Below are positions 1 to 15,600 of a DNA stretch of 64,000 nt, piece after piece. The first letter of the stretch is position 1. Each line of letters opens with the position of its first letter. The DNA is taken from contig NW_004624778.1 in the NCBI RefSeq assembly GCF_000247695.1, positions 13,404,596 through 13,468,595 on the forward strand, written 5' to 3'. A program made the position numbers and the translations under genes. The stretch comes from Heterocephalus glaber. Its lineage: Eukaryota; Chordata; Mammalia; Rodentia; Bathyergidae. The notes below the pieces were generated by a model that worked only from the letters and a program-made list of their open reading frames with translations, had not been told where the DNA came from and made no database searches.

Positions 1-3681
<3,681 letters not shown>

Positions 3682-3766
3682 CTTTCGACTGGCACAGGAT
3701 CTGGCTGTTAAGCTGTTCTTTCTCATCTTTCAAGAGAGCATTTTCTTGCTCTAGGTCTGCAACTCG
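3682..3766 (-). CDS. MYO5B: MYO5B coding exon: coiled coil ([12 protein letters not shown])
   Basis: This exon has 85 bases: 28 codons plus one base. It reads [20 protein letters not shown] then SQILCQSK, nearly the same as remembered mammalian MYO5B. It continues the coiled coil. Acceptor TTTCTTTCAG, donor GTAAGT. The split codon G|AT encodes aspartate on joining to the next exon (SKDEFAQNS), which fixes both edges. Confidence 0.95.
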
Positions 3767-4754
3767 CTGAAAGAAAGCAAATGGAAAAATGTTTCCCCAA
3801 GATGCTAGCCAAAGCAGAAGTTCTTTTTGTGGCACTTGAATTTTGACTGGTCATGTGTAAATTCTCTTTATTTCACAAAATTGAGTTCAAGAAAGCTACT
3901 TTTATTCTGAAGAAAAAAATGTATACAAAAGGAAAATCCCATTACAAGACAGGCAAGCTCAAACTGCTTGTAGCCATCTAGTGCCCATAAAAACCTCATG
4001 GAAAGTCTACACCCAGTTCACATGCCTTGCTGAGGGACTCACAGGGACCACAGACTTTCACATTATTGGGCTTATTTGCTAGTCTCACTAATTTTTGAGC
4101 TCTCAGATGTGAGTCTTCAAAAGCTGGAAGGTCACAATGAACAAATTAACTCTGATCTTCATTCCACCTGTTCTTCCCTGTCTCACTGGACTAGCACAGC
4201 CAAGATTCTGGGAAAGGGAAGCAGATTTGTTGTTGACATTCAGATATCCAATCCCAGTGTTTGGCTTCTTATGCTGCTGCTAAAGAAACATGAGGTAAAT
4301 ATTACTGGGAAAAAAAAGGCAAACCAAAAAGAAAGGAAATACTAATTAAAGTCTGGTCTGTTCAAAGAGGAAGGATTAAAATAGTGTAAGGCAAGTGTCT
4401 AAAAATGAAAAAACTTTAAATTTATAATTGGAGGAAATATTCATATAGATTGTTTTTAAGGTAATTCAGATGTGTGCTCTGAGAAGGATGAGAGAGGGTG
4501 TAGTTCTGCTGCACTTGACCCACCTTTCTACTTGGAACCCCTGGAGATTCATTCTGCAGGGGGCTAATCGGTAATTTTCCTCCCTAAAATCACACACTCA
4601 CTTTTGTGATGCTGAAGAGGAAATAACTGGGAAAGAATGGGGGAGGTGTGTCGGTGTCCCTTCATTTAGGCACCTAGCCCCCAGCCTGTACTTCCCCCGG
4701 GGTGGCTGAAGTATCACACATCACCACTCAGGAAGCTCATGTCATAAGTGTAGT

Positions 4755-4930
4755 ATGAGACAAAGACCATAAGCTTCACAGGCACACAGATCCCAGGCTC
4801 CATAAACTCCAGTTTCCCCTCTGTAACACTAATACCCACCTCATAGGGTTGTTTCAGCGTTAAATGAAATGATGTATGTGAAGTACCACGCAGGAGGTTC
4901 TGCATATAGCAGCTGATTAATACATGTAGA
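4755..4930 (-). repeat. MIR-like relic
   Basis: CAGTTTCCCCTCTGTAACAC, CCTCATAGGGTTGTTTCAGC and ATGTGAAGTACC match a MIR in one orientation. Confidence 0.55.
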
Positions 4931-6954
4931 CTGTTCTGGAACATGAACTTTACTAGGCACTAGACAGAAACATCTTTAAAATCATTCCATCATTTACCAA
5001 AATTTTAAGGCAGAATATCTGTTTTTTACAAATTCTAAAAAAAAAAAAGAAGAGGAGCACTTCTTCTCAATTCTCAATTCATTCTGAGGCCAGTATTACT
5101 GATACTAAAATTAGACAAAGGTATCACAATAAAGAAAACTATAGGCAATACTTTTTATGAATATAGTCAAAAATATTCAATTAATATAGTGAATGTCTAT
5201 GATGAAAATGCCCAATAAATGAAATAAGGAACAGAAATAAATTTCTGCAATTTGATAAAGGGCATCTTCAAAAGCCTATAGGGGTTTTACAGGAACCCTA
5301 CAGGCTCAGGTTCTACTCTTTTTGGTGAAAGAGTGAATGCCCTCTCCCTAAGTTCAGGAAGAAGACAAGGAGTCTGCTCTGCCACTTCTACAGTATTTAG
5401 TATTATAATGGAGGTTCTAGCCAGGGCAATCAGGCAAGAAAAATAAACGTATCCACACTAGAAAGGAACAAGCATTTGATACAGGGATGGGTTCTGAAGA
5501 TGTGACAGCTCCCAACGTGGTCCCTTAGTTCAATCAGCAACCTCAGATCAGCAACCTATGATCTAAAACCTGAGCCAACACTTCAGTGCAGGGAAGCCAC
5601 GACTAACAACACATATGCCACCAATGCTTTCTAATATTAAGCCTCATTTCTTCCCTCCATCTTTCTCCAAGGCTCTGATTCATGAATGCAGGTCCAAGGG
5701 TTAACTTGGCTTTGTAATTCTTAGCCATACATCAAAGTGTCATCGGGGGAAGGGGGGTTGTTTCTCTTGCTCACCTGAACAATTTTGGAAGTAGCCCCAT
5801 TTTGCCATCAGTGAGCCATGGGCAGAAATAATCCCACACTCAGCTCTGCATGCCAGGAGGCCAGAGAAAGTTTCTCTGGTCACCCTGCTTTAGGTACAGG
5901 CCAGCTAGCACATGGAATTTGTCAACAGTAGGGACAAACTTCTGCAGCCAAATGGTTCCCTTTTGCAACACATCAGGGTGCAGTGAGAGACTTTAACAAT
6001 ACAGAAAAGGCAGATGGCATCCCAAGAGCATGATCAATGACATCTTTGCAGGTTTTAAGAGTTATTAAACATCATTCAACAGCTCTCTTTTTAAGGGCTA
6101 GGGTAGGAAGGGAGAAATCTCAATTCTTGCAGGAAATATTATTTGAAATGTTTCTAATTTTTACAAGGGTATGTGGGACAGCTTATTAGAACCAATAATG
6201 GGGCAGGGATCCTATAACTATCAGGATAACACAGTCCCTATTAAGTCAAATGAAACAAATGCCCCAACCACGTGGTAAAGAACTGCATTTGCTACTGTAT
6301 CTTTGTGGATACAAGGGTAGCTGTGGGCTTTTTACCTTTTCTTTTTCAAGTTGGATATTTGTACTGTCAAAAGAGTCAACTGCAAGGTTAGTAGCAGAAA
6401 AATCATTGACAAACTGATTGGATGATGCCTATCAGGAAAGTTTCATCTGTCATCTGCCCTTAATGCTGTGCACCTACCAGGTAGTAGAAATTTGCATGGC
6501 TCTTGGTAGAAACAACACCTCTAATTCTGCAAAGTCCTATGAAAGGCTACTTGCCCATTTTCTTGCAGTAAGGCAAACAAGCATGAATATTCTATGTAAG
6601 TGGGATGTTAAGTTATTTTGCCAATGGAATGGGTGTAAGAAAAGAACAGAGAAGCAGAAAATGAAGCGTGGACAGAAAGTGCAGAGAGGATGGTACAGAA
6701 AGAAAATGTGAGCCGACCTGTGATGTTTGGGTGTTAGACACCTACACAAATTAGAGAAAGAAAATCAAGGGTGTTCGCTCTCTTGCTGCTCTAAGGAAAG
6801 GAGGTATCTGGCCTATCAGAACAACTCTGGAGGAGAGGCATGGCAGATTCTAAGCCCCTCACCTAGTACCAAGGGCATCAGGAGGCACTCAACACAGTGT
6901 AAGGTAGAGCTCATGACCACAGTGAAATTACAGGTTAGGTGAGAAAATAAAAAA

Positions 6955-7155
6955 ATATTTAATGAGCTCTTACTATATGCATAACCCAAGCACTATTATA
7001 ATTTTTAAAACACCTTTAGGGTAGGTACCATTATTATTTGTTATTAAGAAAACTAAGGCAGAAATAAGTTGGAGAACTTGCCAAAGGTCACAAAGCCAAG
7101 AAAAGGAACATGTGGGATTTGCCTGAGTAGTCTGAGTACAGTCCAGGCTCTGAAC
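6955..7155 (+). repeat. MIR-like relic
   Basis: TTTAATGAGCTCTTACTATA, AGAAAACTAAGGCAGAAA and CTTGCCAAAGGTCACAAAGC match MIR order. Confidence 0.65.
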
Positions 7156-8112
7156 CACTATGCCAACCTGTCTCCTGACAGTTCAGAAGACAGACATAGG
7201 AAGAAAAGCAATGAACGAGCAGGCCTTGCATTATTGGTTCCAAGACCTTCATGCTGGAACTATCCAAGGAAATCAGTCAGTAGGTGGTGAGTCTGTGACT
7301 GAAGACATGATACAATGCACAACTCAACCCCACCAGGCTGAATGTTAGCCTGGGGTCTGCTAGGCATCCCTCACACATGCCAAAGACCCCTTTCAGAGCC
7401 AGGGAGCTGTTTGTGGGTCACTCTTCCTTACCCAGGACATCCATGCACCAAGCTAGACCTCATTTTGATCACCAAAGGACCTTCAGAGCAGATTCTGGAT
7501 AATGAGCTATTAACTCTATGCCAAGTATAGCCCTGGAAGCCACCTGCCTTTCGTCAGGGACACCAAGCAGTTTGGCCATATGAAATACCACAGCTGTGCA
7601 AAAGCAATCCGCATAGGCATAACTGAAGCTTTAAGAATGAAAAGGCAGGAAGTTAAGGGCCTAGGTATGGACTATACTGTAAAGAGGCTAAAGAGATTTC
7701 TTTAGTAGAAAAGGATGTGGCTATGGCATGACTGGGACTGCCCTGGGCTCTCTAGACACAGAGATGAATTCCTGACACCCCCCCGCCCCCCGCCATGGGC
7801 CAAGGCAGTGGTTGCCAGTTAAAGTCATCAGGAGTGGGGGCCTAATGTGTTCCAGGATGCCAGTTCCAATACAACATTTGCTGCTTCTGCTGACAGAAAT
7901 ATCAAACCTATTAATTAAACATCTACCAACAGTCGGCTCCCTCACTCTGCTTTGCTGGTTTCATCAATCTCACTCAATGTAAAACAGGACCCTGGACTGG
8001 TCTAGCAGGAAGCCAAGTGTCTGATTATTTAGCATCTGTTAAGATTGGACACAGTGTTTTTGCTGAATATTAAATCCCAACTAGGCACAGAGACTAAGAC
8101 AAAAAAATCTGT

Positions 8113-8491
8113 TGTTATGGTTTAGATTTAAAATGACCCCCAAAAGTCTCATGTATTCATAGGTGGGACTTTTGAAGGGTGATTGGATCATGAGGTGCTA
8201 AAATGATGACTTCATAGCTGGATGTGATGTTAGGAGGTAGGGCCTGGTCAGAGGAGGTGGGTTACTGAGGATGTAACATGGAAGGTGTATTCTTGTCCTC
8301 AGCTCTGCCTCTCTGCTGCCTGACTGCCATGAGGTAATTCTCCTCCTCTGCCATGTCTTTCCATTATGCTGTTTCTGCCTTGGAGCCAGCCAACCATGGA
8401 CTGAACCCGCTGAAACTGTGAGCCAATTAAATCTCTCCTCAAGTTGTGGGTCTCAAGTATTTTATCCCAGCAATGGAAAAGTGACTAAAAC
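8113..8491 (+). mobile_element. Solitary MaLR-like LTR
   Basis: TGTTATGGTTTAGATTTAAA start, GGGACTTTTGAAGGGTGATT, GAGGAGGTGGGTTACTGAGG, TTGGAGCCAGCCAACCATGG and GCCAATTAAATCTCTCCTC, ending GTGACTAAAAC. This is the standard layout of a MaLR/ERVL-type LTR, with AATTAAA as the likely polyadenylation signal. No internal region was seen. Confidence 0.7.
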
Positions 8492-8802
8492 CCTTGGCTA
8501 GACCCTCTACTTCCCCTAAACACCAGAAAAAAGAAGGTTTTACAGACCCTAGAAAAGGAAGAACATTTGCTTCTATTTTTTTTTTTCCTGGAAAGTGGAA
8601 CCTCTTAGTTAATGGACCATTTTATGCTGGTGCTTTTGAGTATTACTAACTTGGGGTTCCTTTTTGGATTCAGAGAAGGAGTCTCTGCTCTTTTTCTTGT
8701 TCTATTGTTCCACTTCTTGCAGTGCCCTTGATTTTTTTGTTGCCAGTTCCAGGGTCTAATTTTATTTAGGACCTTGGCCAACATAATCCCAGGAAACAGC
8801 AA

Positions 8803-8940
8803 CTGCAAGTTTGAGGCCAGTCTGGGCAACTTAGTGAGATCCTGTCTCCAAATTTTAAAAAAGGTGGGGGCACTAGAGATGTAGCTCAGTGGTAGAGCAC
8901 TTGGCTAACATGCACAAGGCCTTGGGTTCAGTCTCCAGTA
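8803..8940 (+). mobile_element. B1-ID dimeric SINE, 5'-truncated
   Basis: TTTGAGGCCAGTCTGGGCAA and GTGAGATCCTGTCTC mark the 3' half of a B1-like unit. After an A-rich linker comes GATGTAGCTCAGTGGTAGAG and GGGTTCAGTCTCCAGTA, an ID-like unit. Confidence 0.85.
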
Positions 8941-9040
8941 CAGTGGTACCTCAGTACACAAGTGATTCTGTTTGCAAACAGTTTGGTTCTCAAAAAGAGT
9001 TCGACAAAAGTTTGCTTCCATTCACATACTCACTGGGTGG
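8939..9040. mobile_element. Partial TA-flanked miniature element
   Basis: TACAGTGGTACCTCAGTACA, then TTCTGTTTGCAAACAGTTTG. Only the left part is recognised; the right end was not found. Same family as 62609-62778. Confidence 0.55.
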
Positions 9041-10779
9041 ATATTTTAAAATATGCTCCGAGTCCCCAAGTCACAAATTTTAGCAGGCAGCAGGGAAGAA
9101 AAACTGGGGGGTGGGTGATGAGTGCTACCCTGGGGGTGGAGTTAGGAGAAATGGTTTTATGGCTCAGCTGGGTGAATAAACCATCCAGGTGTCTAATCTG
9201 ACTGTACATGAAAGGAGCAATCTTTTTATCTTTTCTCCCAGGGGCACCAATCTCAAGTTTTCATTTCTTGATCTCTTCCTTCTGCCTTTGGATTCTACCT
9301 TGGTTTTTATTCACATAGAAATTTCACCATCTATCCTCCTCTAAAGATTAACAGCACAAGAGCGAAACTCCACGGTTTGTAGGTTACAGACGTATGGTTA
9401 CATTTTAACAGGCATGTCCTAGCACCACATGCTGCATCCCAAAGAATGAAATCCAATTCCTTCATGAGGGGAAGATTTTGTGATGTGTTAAAGCAACACA
9501 TGAGGAAGGTGGCTTTGTGCTGCCTGAAGTCCCAACTGGGTCCCACTTCTGACCCTGGGACTTGGAAGGCAGAGGCTGGCAATGCTAAAAGTTGTGCCTG
9601 GGTGGGTGGCACGGATGATGTAGGCAAGCCCAGTATGAGCGGGCTTGGAAGGCTTCATCTACCTTAGATGTGTGGTTCTCAGCTGTGAGAGCAGAGGCCA
9701 GAAGAAGGGAGCGGGGCCGTAGATTAAAAGACCGGTGCAGATAGAGAACGGTGAGTGTTCTCTATTCCTCCCAGAAGTCAAACACAATCTTAGGGTGTCA
9801 GCCAGTACGGGTCTTGAAGGGGCCTTAGAGATGATATGAACCAACTTTTACACACACGTGCACATGTGCAAGGGAACTAAGGCCAAGGAGATTTCCTGCA
9901 CATGTTTGACAATAGAAGAGTGGGGATGAGGGTCGGTATTCCAGCATCTACCCTGGGACCTTTTCTGTGCCAGCACTGACTCTATCCCAATTTTGAAGCT
10001 GCTCTTCCAACATTATAAACACTGAATCTCTCCCTCCTTAGATCTCCAACCCATTGTGACTTCCCAGTGATAGACAGATACTAAGCACGTGGGTGATGTG
10101 CTATTTTTCCTGTAGCATGAGGGTCATTGTAGAGACAGGGAGAGAATTATAGTATTCTGGGCCCACCGATGGCACACCAGTGGCACTGTGGGACTTTCCT
10201 GGATGGAACAGTTATCTGGGGAATGAAGAGGGGATTCTTTGTAATATGACGTTTGGGGCAGTGGGGACAACCCCAGGAAGTTCTGTTTCATAGGGTGGGG
10301 GAAAGCCTATGGAGCGCACCAACCACAATGTGTGAATTATGTTGGAACTATCAATATAAACTTGGGTAAACTCTCAAGTCACAAGGATTTGTTGATGGGT
10401 AGTGACATCCAGAAGCTGCCGCTAAGTCCTAGAACAGCCACCACCTCTGTAACAGCTCTCTTGCCATCAAGGATGTGGGACACAGAGCTGAACCAGGGAC
10501 TGACCCTAGGCTGTAAGAAAGATGTGCAAAGGCAGACACTATCATTTCCAAGGGATGTCATAGGGTTTAGCCAATGGCAGCAGTTTAATCAACACTTGCT
10601 CAATGAGTGGATGCATCCTGTGTGTCTCATCTAGAAGTGTGACCACTTTCTAAGGACAGAAGAATGGTAGGTCTGTCAGCATGAGCCCCAGTAAAGTCAG
10701 GGGATTTCCCAGCCTAAAGAAGAAATACCTCTGAGATTGCTCTGTTGCCAGTCTACTCAGCTCTGCCCTTCACTCATAC

Positions 10780-10986
10780 CTTTCTCAGCTCGTCCTTCTC
10801 CCTGCTGTGGGCATCCTCCAGGACTTGGCGCTCCGAGTGGGCCCTCTGCAGCTTAGTGTGCAGGCTCTGCACCTCTTCCTGCAGCTGCTGGTAATGTGCC
10901 AGCTCTTTCTCCAGCTTCTCCATCTCCATGGTGTGAGTGACAGTGACGGCAGACAACTGCTCCAACAGGGTCTTGTGCTCTTTGTT
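10780..10986 (-). CDS. MYO5B: MYO5B coding exon: proximal coiled coil
   Basis: This exon has 69 codons, phase 0 at both ends. It begins [20 protein letters not shown] and ends SREKDELRK, with heptad-like spacing of L, V and M between charged residues typical of the medial coiled coil that dimerises myosin-V. Around residue 34 of the exon it reads [10 protein letters not shown]. Remembered human and mouse proteins have about nine further residues between HYQQ/CYQQ and LQEEV, so this copy seems to have an in-frame deletion. Acceptor TTCTCTGCAG, donor GTATGA. Confidence 0.95.
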
Positions 10987-12083
10987 CTGCAGAGAACATC
11001 AACAAACAAGGAGAGGGGAAGAGGAGGTGGAAAGAGATGGTTACCGAGCAAGGTAAAAGTGTAAAGACCATCAGAAAAAGACTTCCAAGGTGGAATGAAA
11101 GTTCACAATCATCACATGCCTGAGTGCTCTCCTGCTAGTTCCCTAACAAAGCTTCATTGTGAACCTAGGAGAAATGAGGAACTCACAGAACAGCAATCCT
11201 AACATTAAATAGTCCAAGGGCTTTTATGAGCACTTACAGAGCTGGCTGACAGCAGTTTGCTTTCTGTTTTGGTTGGGAACAACCTCCACCTGCTCTGGAA
11301 GTTGCAGGAACAATGCAGCAGGCTCCCTGGATTTGCACTCCTGCCTTTTAGGATTCCCTGCCCCTTCACACCGAGCCCTCCTGCCTGGGAGATGCTAACA
11401 CAAAAAGCTGCAACCTAATCACTGGCTCTGAGACAAAGGACCCCTTCAGAATCCCCTCTTCCAAGATCGCCCCCTATAGAGGGCCAAGAGGCCCCCATAG
11501 GGCCTCAGATCCTTCTTGCCACCTGTCATCCTGGCTTGTCCCATGCAACTCTGACTCAGGAGACTGCAGTCTGGCCTAGCCTGCCCCCACCATTACCCTG
11601 CAGACTGCATATCCAATTATCAGCCCCTTCTTGCAATCCTCCCATGTAGCTAGGGCCCTGAAAACCCAGGGCTGGAGCTTAACACAGTGTAAATGATGGG
11701 CAGAAATCAGGCTGTCAGAGTTGAGAAAGCACTGGTCAAAAATGATTAGAAGGGAAAAGTAGAGAGGAGGAAGGAGGGATCTCCAAATAAGGAGGGGAAC
11801 TGAATAGTCATTAATTATTCTTCATTGCTGTGCTCTGCAGGAGCTCCAAATAGAACAGAGATATTGGCTAAAATATCAATAAGCTAGGGCATCAGACATC
11901 AAGGATTAACTTGTATCAGAAATTAGACTTCAGAGAAAGCAATGAGGAGCAGTGAAAGAAAAGCTGTTGGACCCCATACAACACCACAAACAACATAACC
12001 TATATGTACACAGGCTAGTAGCACATTTCCTGCATGAATATAGCAGGACAAGATTTACTCACCCTTTGTGGGACCCTCTAGGG

Positions 12084-12158
12084 CAGTGAGTGAAGCTTGT
12101 AGAGCTTTTAATGATAACAGCCTGCTGTGGCATGTGTACCATAGGTTCGCCATCACTG
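12084..12158. mobile_element. hAT-like miniature element (75 bp)
   Basis: Ends are CAGTGAGTGAAGCTT at left and, as complement, CAGTGATGGCGAACCTATGG at right. The two align over the first 18 or so bases. The 8-bp flanks CTCTAGGG (12076-12083) and CTCTAGAG (12159-12166) differ at one base, as expected of a hAT duplication. No coding capacity. Confidence 0.75.
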
Positions 12159-13835
12159 CTCTAGAGCATAGCCTATTTCCCACACCTGGTCTGGCTATTG
12201 GCCTCACTCTAAGGAATCACAAAGAAGAAATCCAATTAGGCAGCATTTATTCAGAAAGACCAATGTTGCTCAATAGCCTATCTGGGTCTTGCCTGGAGGC
12301 TGAGTCCAGAGGGGAAGGTATGCTGATCTGGCCACCCTTTGACCTCATCTCTGCTCTGGGCTGGAACTGAGGTTCAGCCCAGCTGTTACCTCCTGTGGCA
12401 CAGCCTGGGTCAGATCACTAAGGTGGAAAGGAAGAGTGGGTTGGGGTCCCTAGGTGGAGCTGGGTGGAGAATGGAGAAGACTTACACGGTAGCGGTGGCA
12501 GGGGGACATAGGCATATCCTTCACCGTGCTAAGGACAAAGATGACACCTTGGGACCCTTGAGGCCAACTATGATGCGTGTGGGCAGCCCAGCTTTCCAGA
12601 TTCTGACATTGCCAGAGGCTCATGGAGGTCAGAGCAGCTGGAGCTGGGCAGACCCATGCTTGAAGCCCAGGTATGTCCTTGATCCTCTGTGCATGTCTGA
12701 TCTAGTTACCAACTTCCTCATGTGATAGGGACTCCCATCTAAGACAGTTGTTATCAAGTCGTAGGGGGTGAAGCACTTAGGTGGGTGCCTGGCACACACT
12801 AAATGCTCCATAAACATCAGTGATCCCTGCTGGCCAGAGTTCTCCAGGGAGGGCCATGGAGAGCTGCCTGGGATGTGGGTGAGGAAAGTCCCACAGCAGA
12901 GCCTGGGGAACTCCTCCGTCCCATCATCCCCATCGAAACACAACCCTCAAGGGCTCCCTGAGGCTGTATGCTTTGTGTTCTGAATGTATGATTTCAGAAA
13001 AGAAGCCCCCAGGAGGGCTCAGCAGGATCTTTGCTCATCCTGGTGCCTGAAAGTGTCACAGTTGTGCAGCTGAGCCTGGTGCAGGGTGTGGCACAGGTCG
13101 TTAACTCCATCACTCCTTGGAGGCACCCCCTGAAAAGGGAGGCGAAGCGTGCCAGAGCTGTCCTAGTCAGGGCCATGTGGAGGCCTGGCCAGGCCAGCCC
13201 TGCCCTGCACCAGTGAAGGCCTTTTCCTGACACCAGTGGCCTAGTCTGCCCTGGGCAGGGGCCTGGAGAGTTCTCAACGGGCCCTTACTCTCTCCTTGGA
13301 CAACACAAGAGGATGCTTGCTGTACTCCTATGGCTGAAGCACATCGATTTGCCCTCAATGAACAATAAGGAACCTGTATGAGGAGACAGCCTGGGCCTCT
13401 GCTGTTTGTTATTTTTCCCCAAAGCTCATTTTTTTTTCTCTCTCAAAGGTTCAGTCAGGCAAGGTCTTTTGTATAGTTGAAATGTTTTTCCAGTATAACT
13501 GGTAAGTCGTTTACCTGTTCCCCAGTCAGTGACTCTAAGCCTCTGCTGGCCTATGGGGCACCTTTGTATAAACAGAAAAAGTACCACCTTTGAGGGGGAT
13601 GAACCTGAGTCTGCCCTGTAGGTACACAGAGCCCCGAGGGTGCACAGTTTGAGACAAAGGATTCCCCTTGCTCCGGATAGCACTGTCCCAGGGCAGGGTC
13701 ACGTACATGGGTGCTCTTAAGAATCAAAATATTGACTAATTTAACACATTTGAGTGTCTAAGAAATATATATGGAATTATATTGATTTGCCTAATTAAGT
13801 ACATAGAATTATAGTGATTTAAAAGCCATAAACTG

Positions 13836-13935
13836 GGCCGGGGATTTAGCTCAGTGGTTCTGCCACCTGCCTTGAAAGCACAAGGACCCGAGTTCGATTC
13901 CCAGAACCAAAACAAAAAACAAAAAACAAAAAAAC
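13836..13935 (+). mobile_element. ID-type SINE, full length
   Basis: It begins GGCCGGGGATTTAGCTCAGT (tRNA-like A box). A B box GAGTTCGATTC follows, then an A-rich tail of CAAAAAA units. Flanks share ATAAACTG (about 13828-13835 and 13938-13945). tRNA-derived rodent ID family. Confidence 0.92.
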
Positions 13936-14786
13936 CCTATAAACTGAATCTGCATATTTGTAGGTATATGGCTATAAAAGATACTTAAATATAATCTTAT
14001 ATTCACAAGGGTCTAAGAAACCTGATTCCCATTCTTAAAAAGTTGTAAGTTCAAGCTGGCCAAGTTATTATATGCATGGGCCTGATTAAAGCCAGACTGG
14101 AAGAACTGAGTTCATGGTCTCAATTCATTTTGGCTGAAGAATGTCACACTGGGGGCCAGCACCAGGGACATAAGAACTGCTCTCGAGAACTTTCAATGCA
14201 TTTGTTGCTGAGTGCTATCGAGAAGGATGCGGCTCATGACACCACAGATCACGAAAACCCTCATAAGAAGTGTCTCAGCACCAGGGACAGCTCCAGCCAT
14301 TGCAATCACCTCCTGGTTTTGTGAACTCTCAAGCTCTCTTTTCCTTCTGTTGTTCTGTTGAGATCCCAGTGTCAAATGTGTCTCTCCTTTCCAGTTGGGG
14401 GTACTTGGCCTTAAATCATGAATTTGGGGTGCTCTCCTTACCCTGGTGTTATGTTTCAATTTCCTCCCTTGCTCATTTCTTGGCAGTAGGGATACTTGCA
14501 CAGGACTCCCACTTCCTGTAACTGAGACAGAACCCAGGCCAATCCCCAAGGGGAACTTTGTCCACTACCCTATGCCATTCTGACAAGTATCATGGGATAA
14601 CCTTGCCTTTGGCAACCCTGGCACATGCATGAGTCACTAAGAATCTTATGTGTCAACAGAGTAGCTGCCTGAATTATTTCCAGGGATTACAGAGAAGAAA
14701 GAAATCCATTCATTTTCAACATCTGGGCCCATCTGCTAAGAGATAACAACAAAACCAGCAGCTTTAATACATTCACAATGGGGCCA

Positions 14787-14989
14787 TACGGTGGACCTAT
14801 GACTTATGAATGAAATCTGTTCCCTAGGGCTGGTTGTAAGTCAAGTTGGTTGTAAGTCAATACAGCTGAGATCTGGATGTTTACCTGGGTACATGCTATA
14901 GACAACAAGAGGCAGATGAATCTTCTGTTAACCTAATTAACTCAAGTTGTTCATATGTCAGGCCAGTTGTAACTTGAGGGTCCACTGTA
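14787..14989. mobile_element. TA-flanked miniature element (mariner/Tigger-like)
   Basis: It begins TACGGTGGACCTATGACTTA and ends, as complement, TACAGTGGACCCTCAAGTTA. TA lies at both ends. The inside has GGTTGTAAGTCAAGTTGGTT repeats. 203 bp, no coding capacity. Confidence 0.7.
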
Positions 14990-15147
14990 ATTCATATGTC
15001 TCACTGCCAGGCGGCTCGAACCATCAGTGGTACATGCATGACTGTCCTATGCATGACTGTACCACTTCTACCACTAGTGGTACAAGCTACCTCATGGGCT
15101 AGTCATGCATGTACCACTGGTGGTTCAAGCCAGCAGGAATGTGTTAA
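14985..15147. mobile_element. Palindrome-rich element ending in TTAA, copy 1
   Basis: Inverted ends: GGCTCGAACCATCAGTGGTA at left, and the complement of TACCACTGGTGGTTCAAGCC at right. A central palindrome TACCACTAGTGGTA follows the left arm. The right end is followed by GCAGGAATGTGTTAA. A related copy lies at 59023-59217. No coding capacity. Confidence 0.7.
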
Positions 15148-15424
15148 ACAGCTGCTGGTAAAGAGTATGCTGATGCCTTATTTTCCAACAGGTTGTCAAG
15201 TATGTTCTCAGACACTGGGTCACAGTCCCCACTGTAAATGCCCATCAGCCCCAAGGACAATGCTATCTGTATGAGAATGAACCTAAACCAAGGTTAGAAT
15301 CTCCTCTGTACTGAGCTGTTTTCTTCATATGTCTCAAGAGGCTCCCAATGGGTAGAGACTTAACAATTTAAAGGTTAAAGGTGGTAGAATATATCCTGAA
15401 ACCATCCTGCCAAATTTTAATCCA

Positions 15425-15600
15425 AGCCAGCTACTTACTAGCAGTATGGGATAAGGCAGATTACTTACTATCTTTGTGCCTCAGTATCCTCATCTTTAAA
15501 ATGTGTATAAAGTTAGTATTTACCTCATAGGGTTTGGTGAGGATTTAGTGAGCTAGTGTGTGAGAATAGTGCCCAGCACATGGTCAGGCAACATGGGAAG
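15425..15600 (-). repeat. MIR-like relic
   Basis: TTTGTGCCTCAGTATCCTCA, TACCTCATAGGGTTTGGTG and GTGCCCAGCACATGGTC match MIR. Confidence 0.65.

Larger units (their letters stand above)
3767..10779 (-). other. MYO5B: Intron between exons 10780-10986 and 3682-3766
   Basis: A 7-kb intron. It contains MIR-like relics (about 4755-4930 and 6955-7155), a MaLR-like LTR (8113-8491), a truncated B1-ID dimer (8803-8940) and the left part of a TA-flanked miniature element (from 8939). There is a short C-rich run near 7776-7793. Stretches 5000-6900 and 9240-10700 hold nothing I recognise; scattered short open frames there are not conserved-looking. Confidence 0.85.

Noticed and set aside
13836..13935. tRNA genes suggested by A-box and B-box motifs here and at similar sites
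   Set aside because: A-rich tails, target-site duplications and many near-identical copies show they are ID SINEs. No cloverleaf acceptor stem closes.
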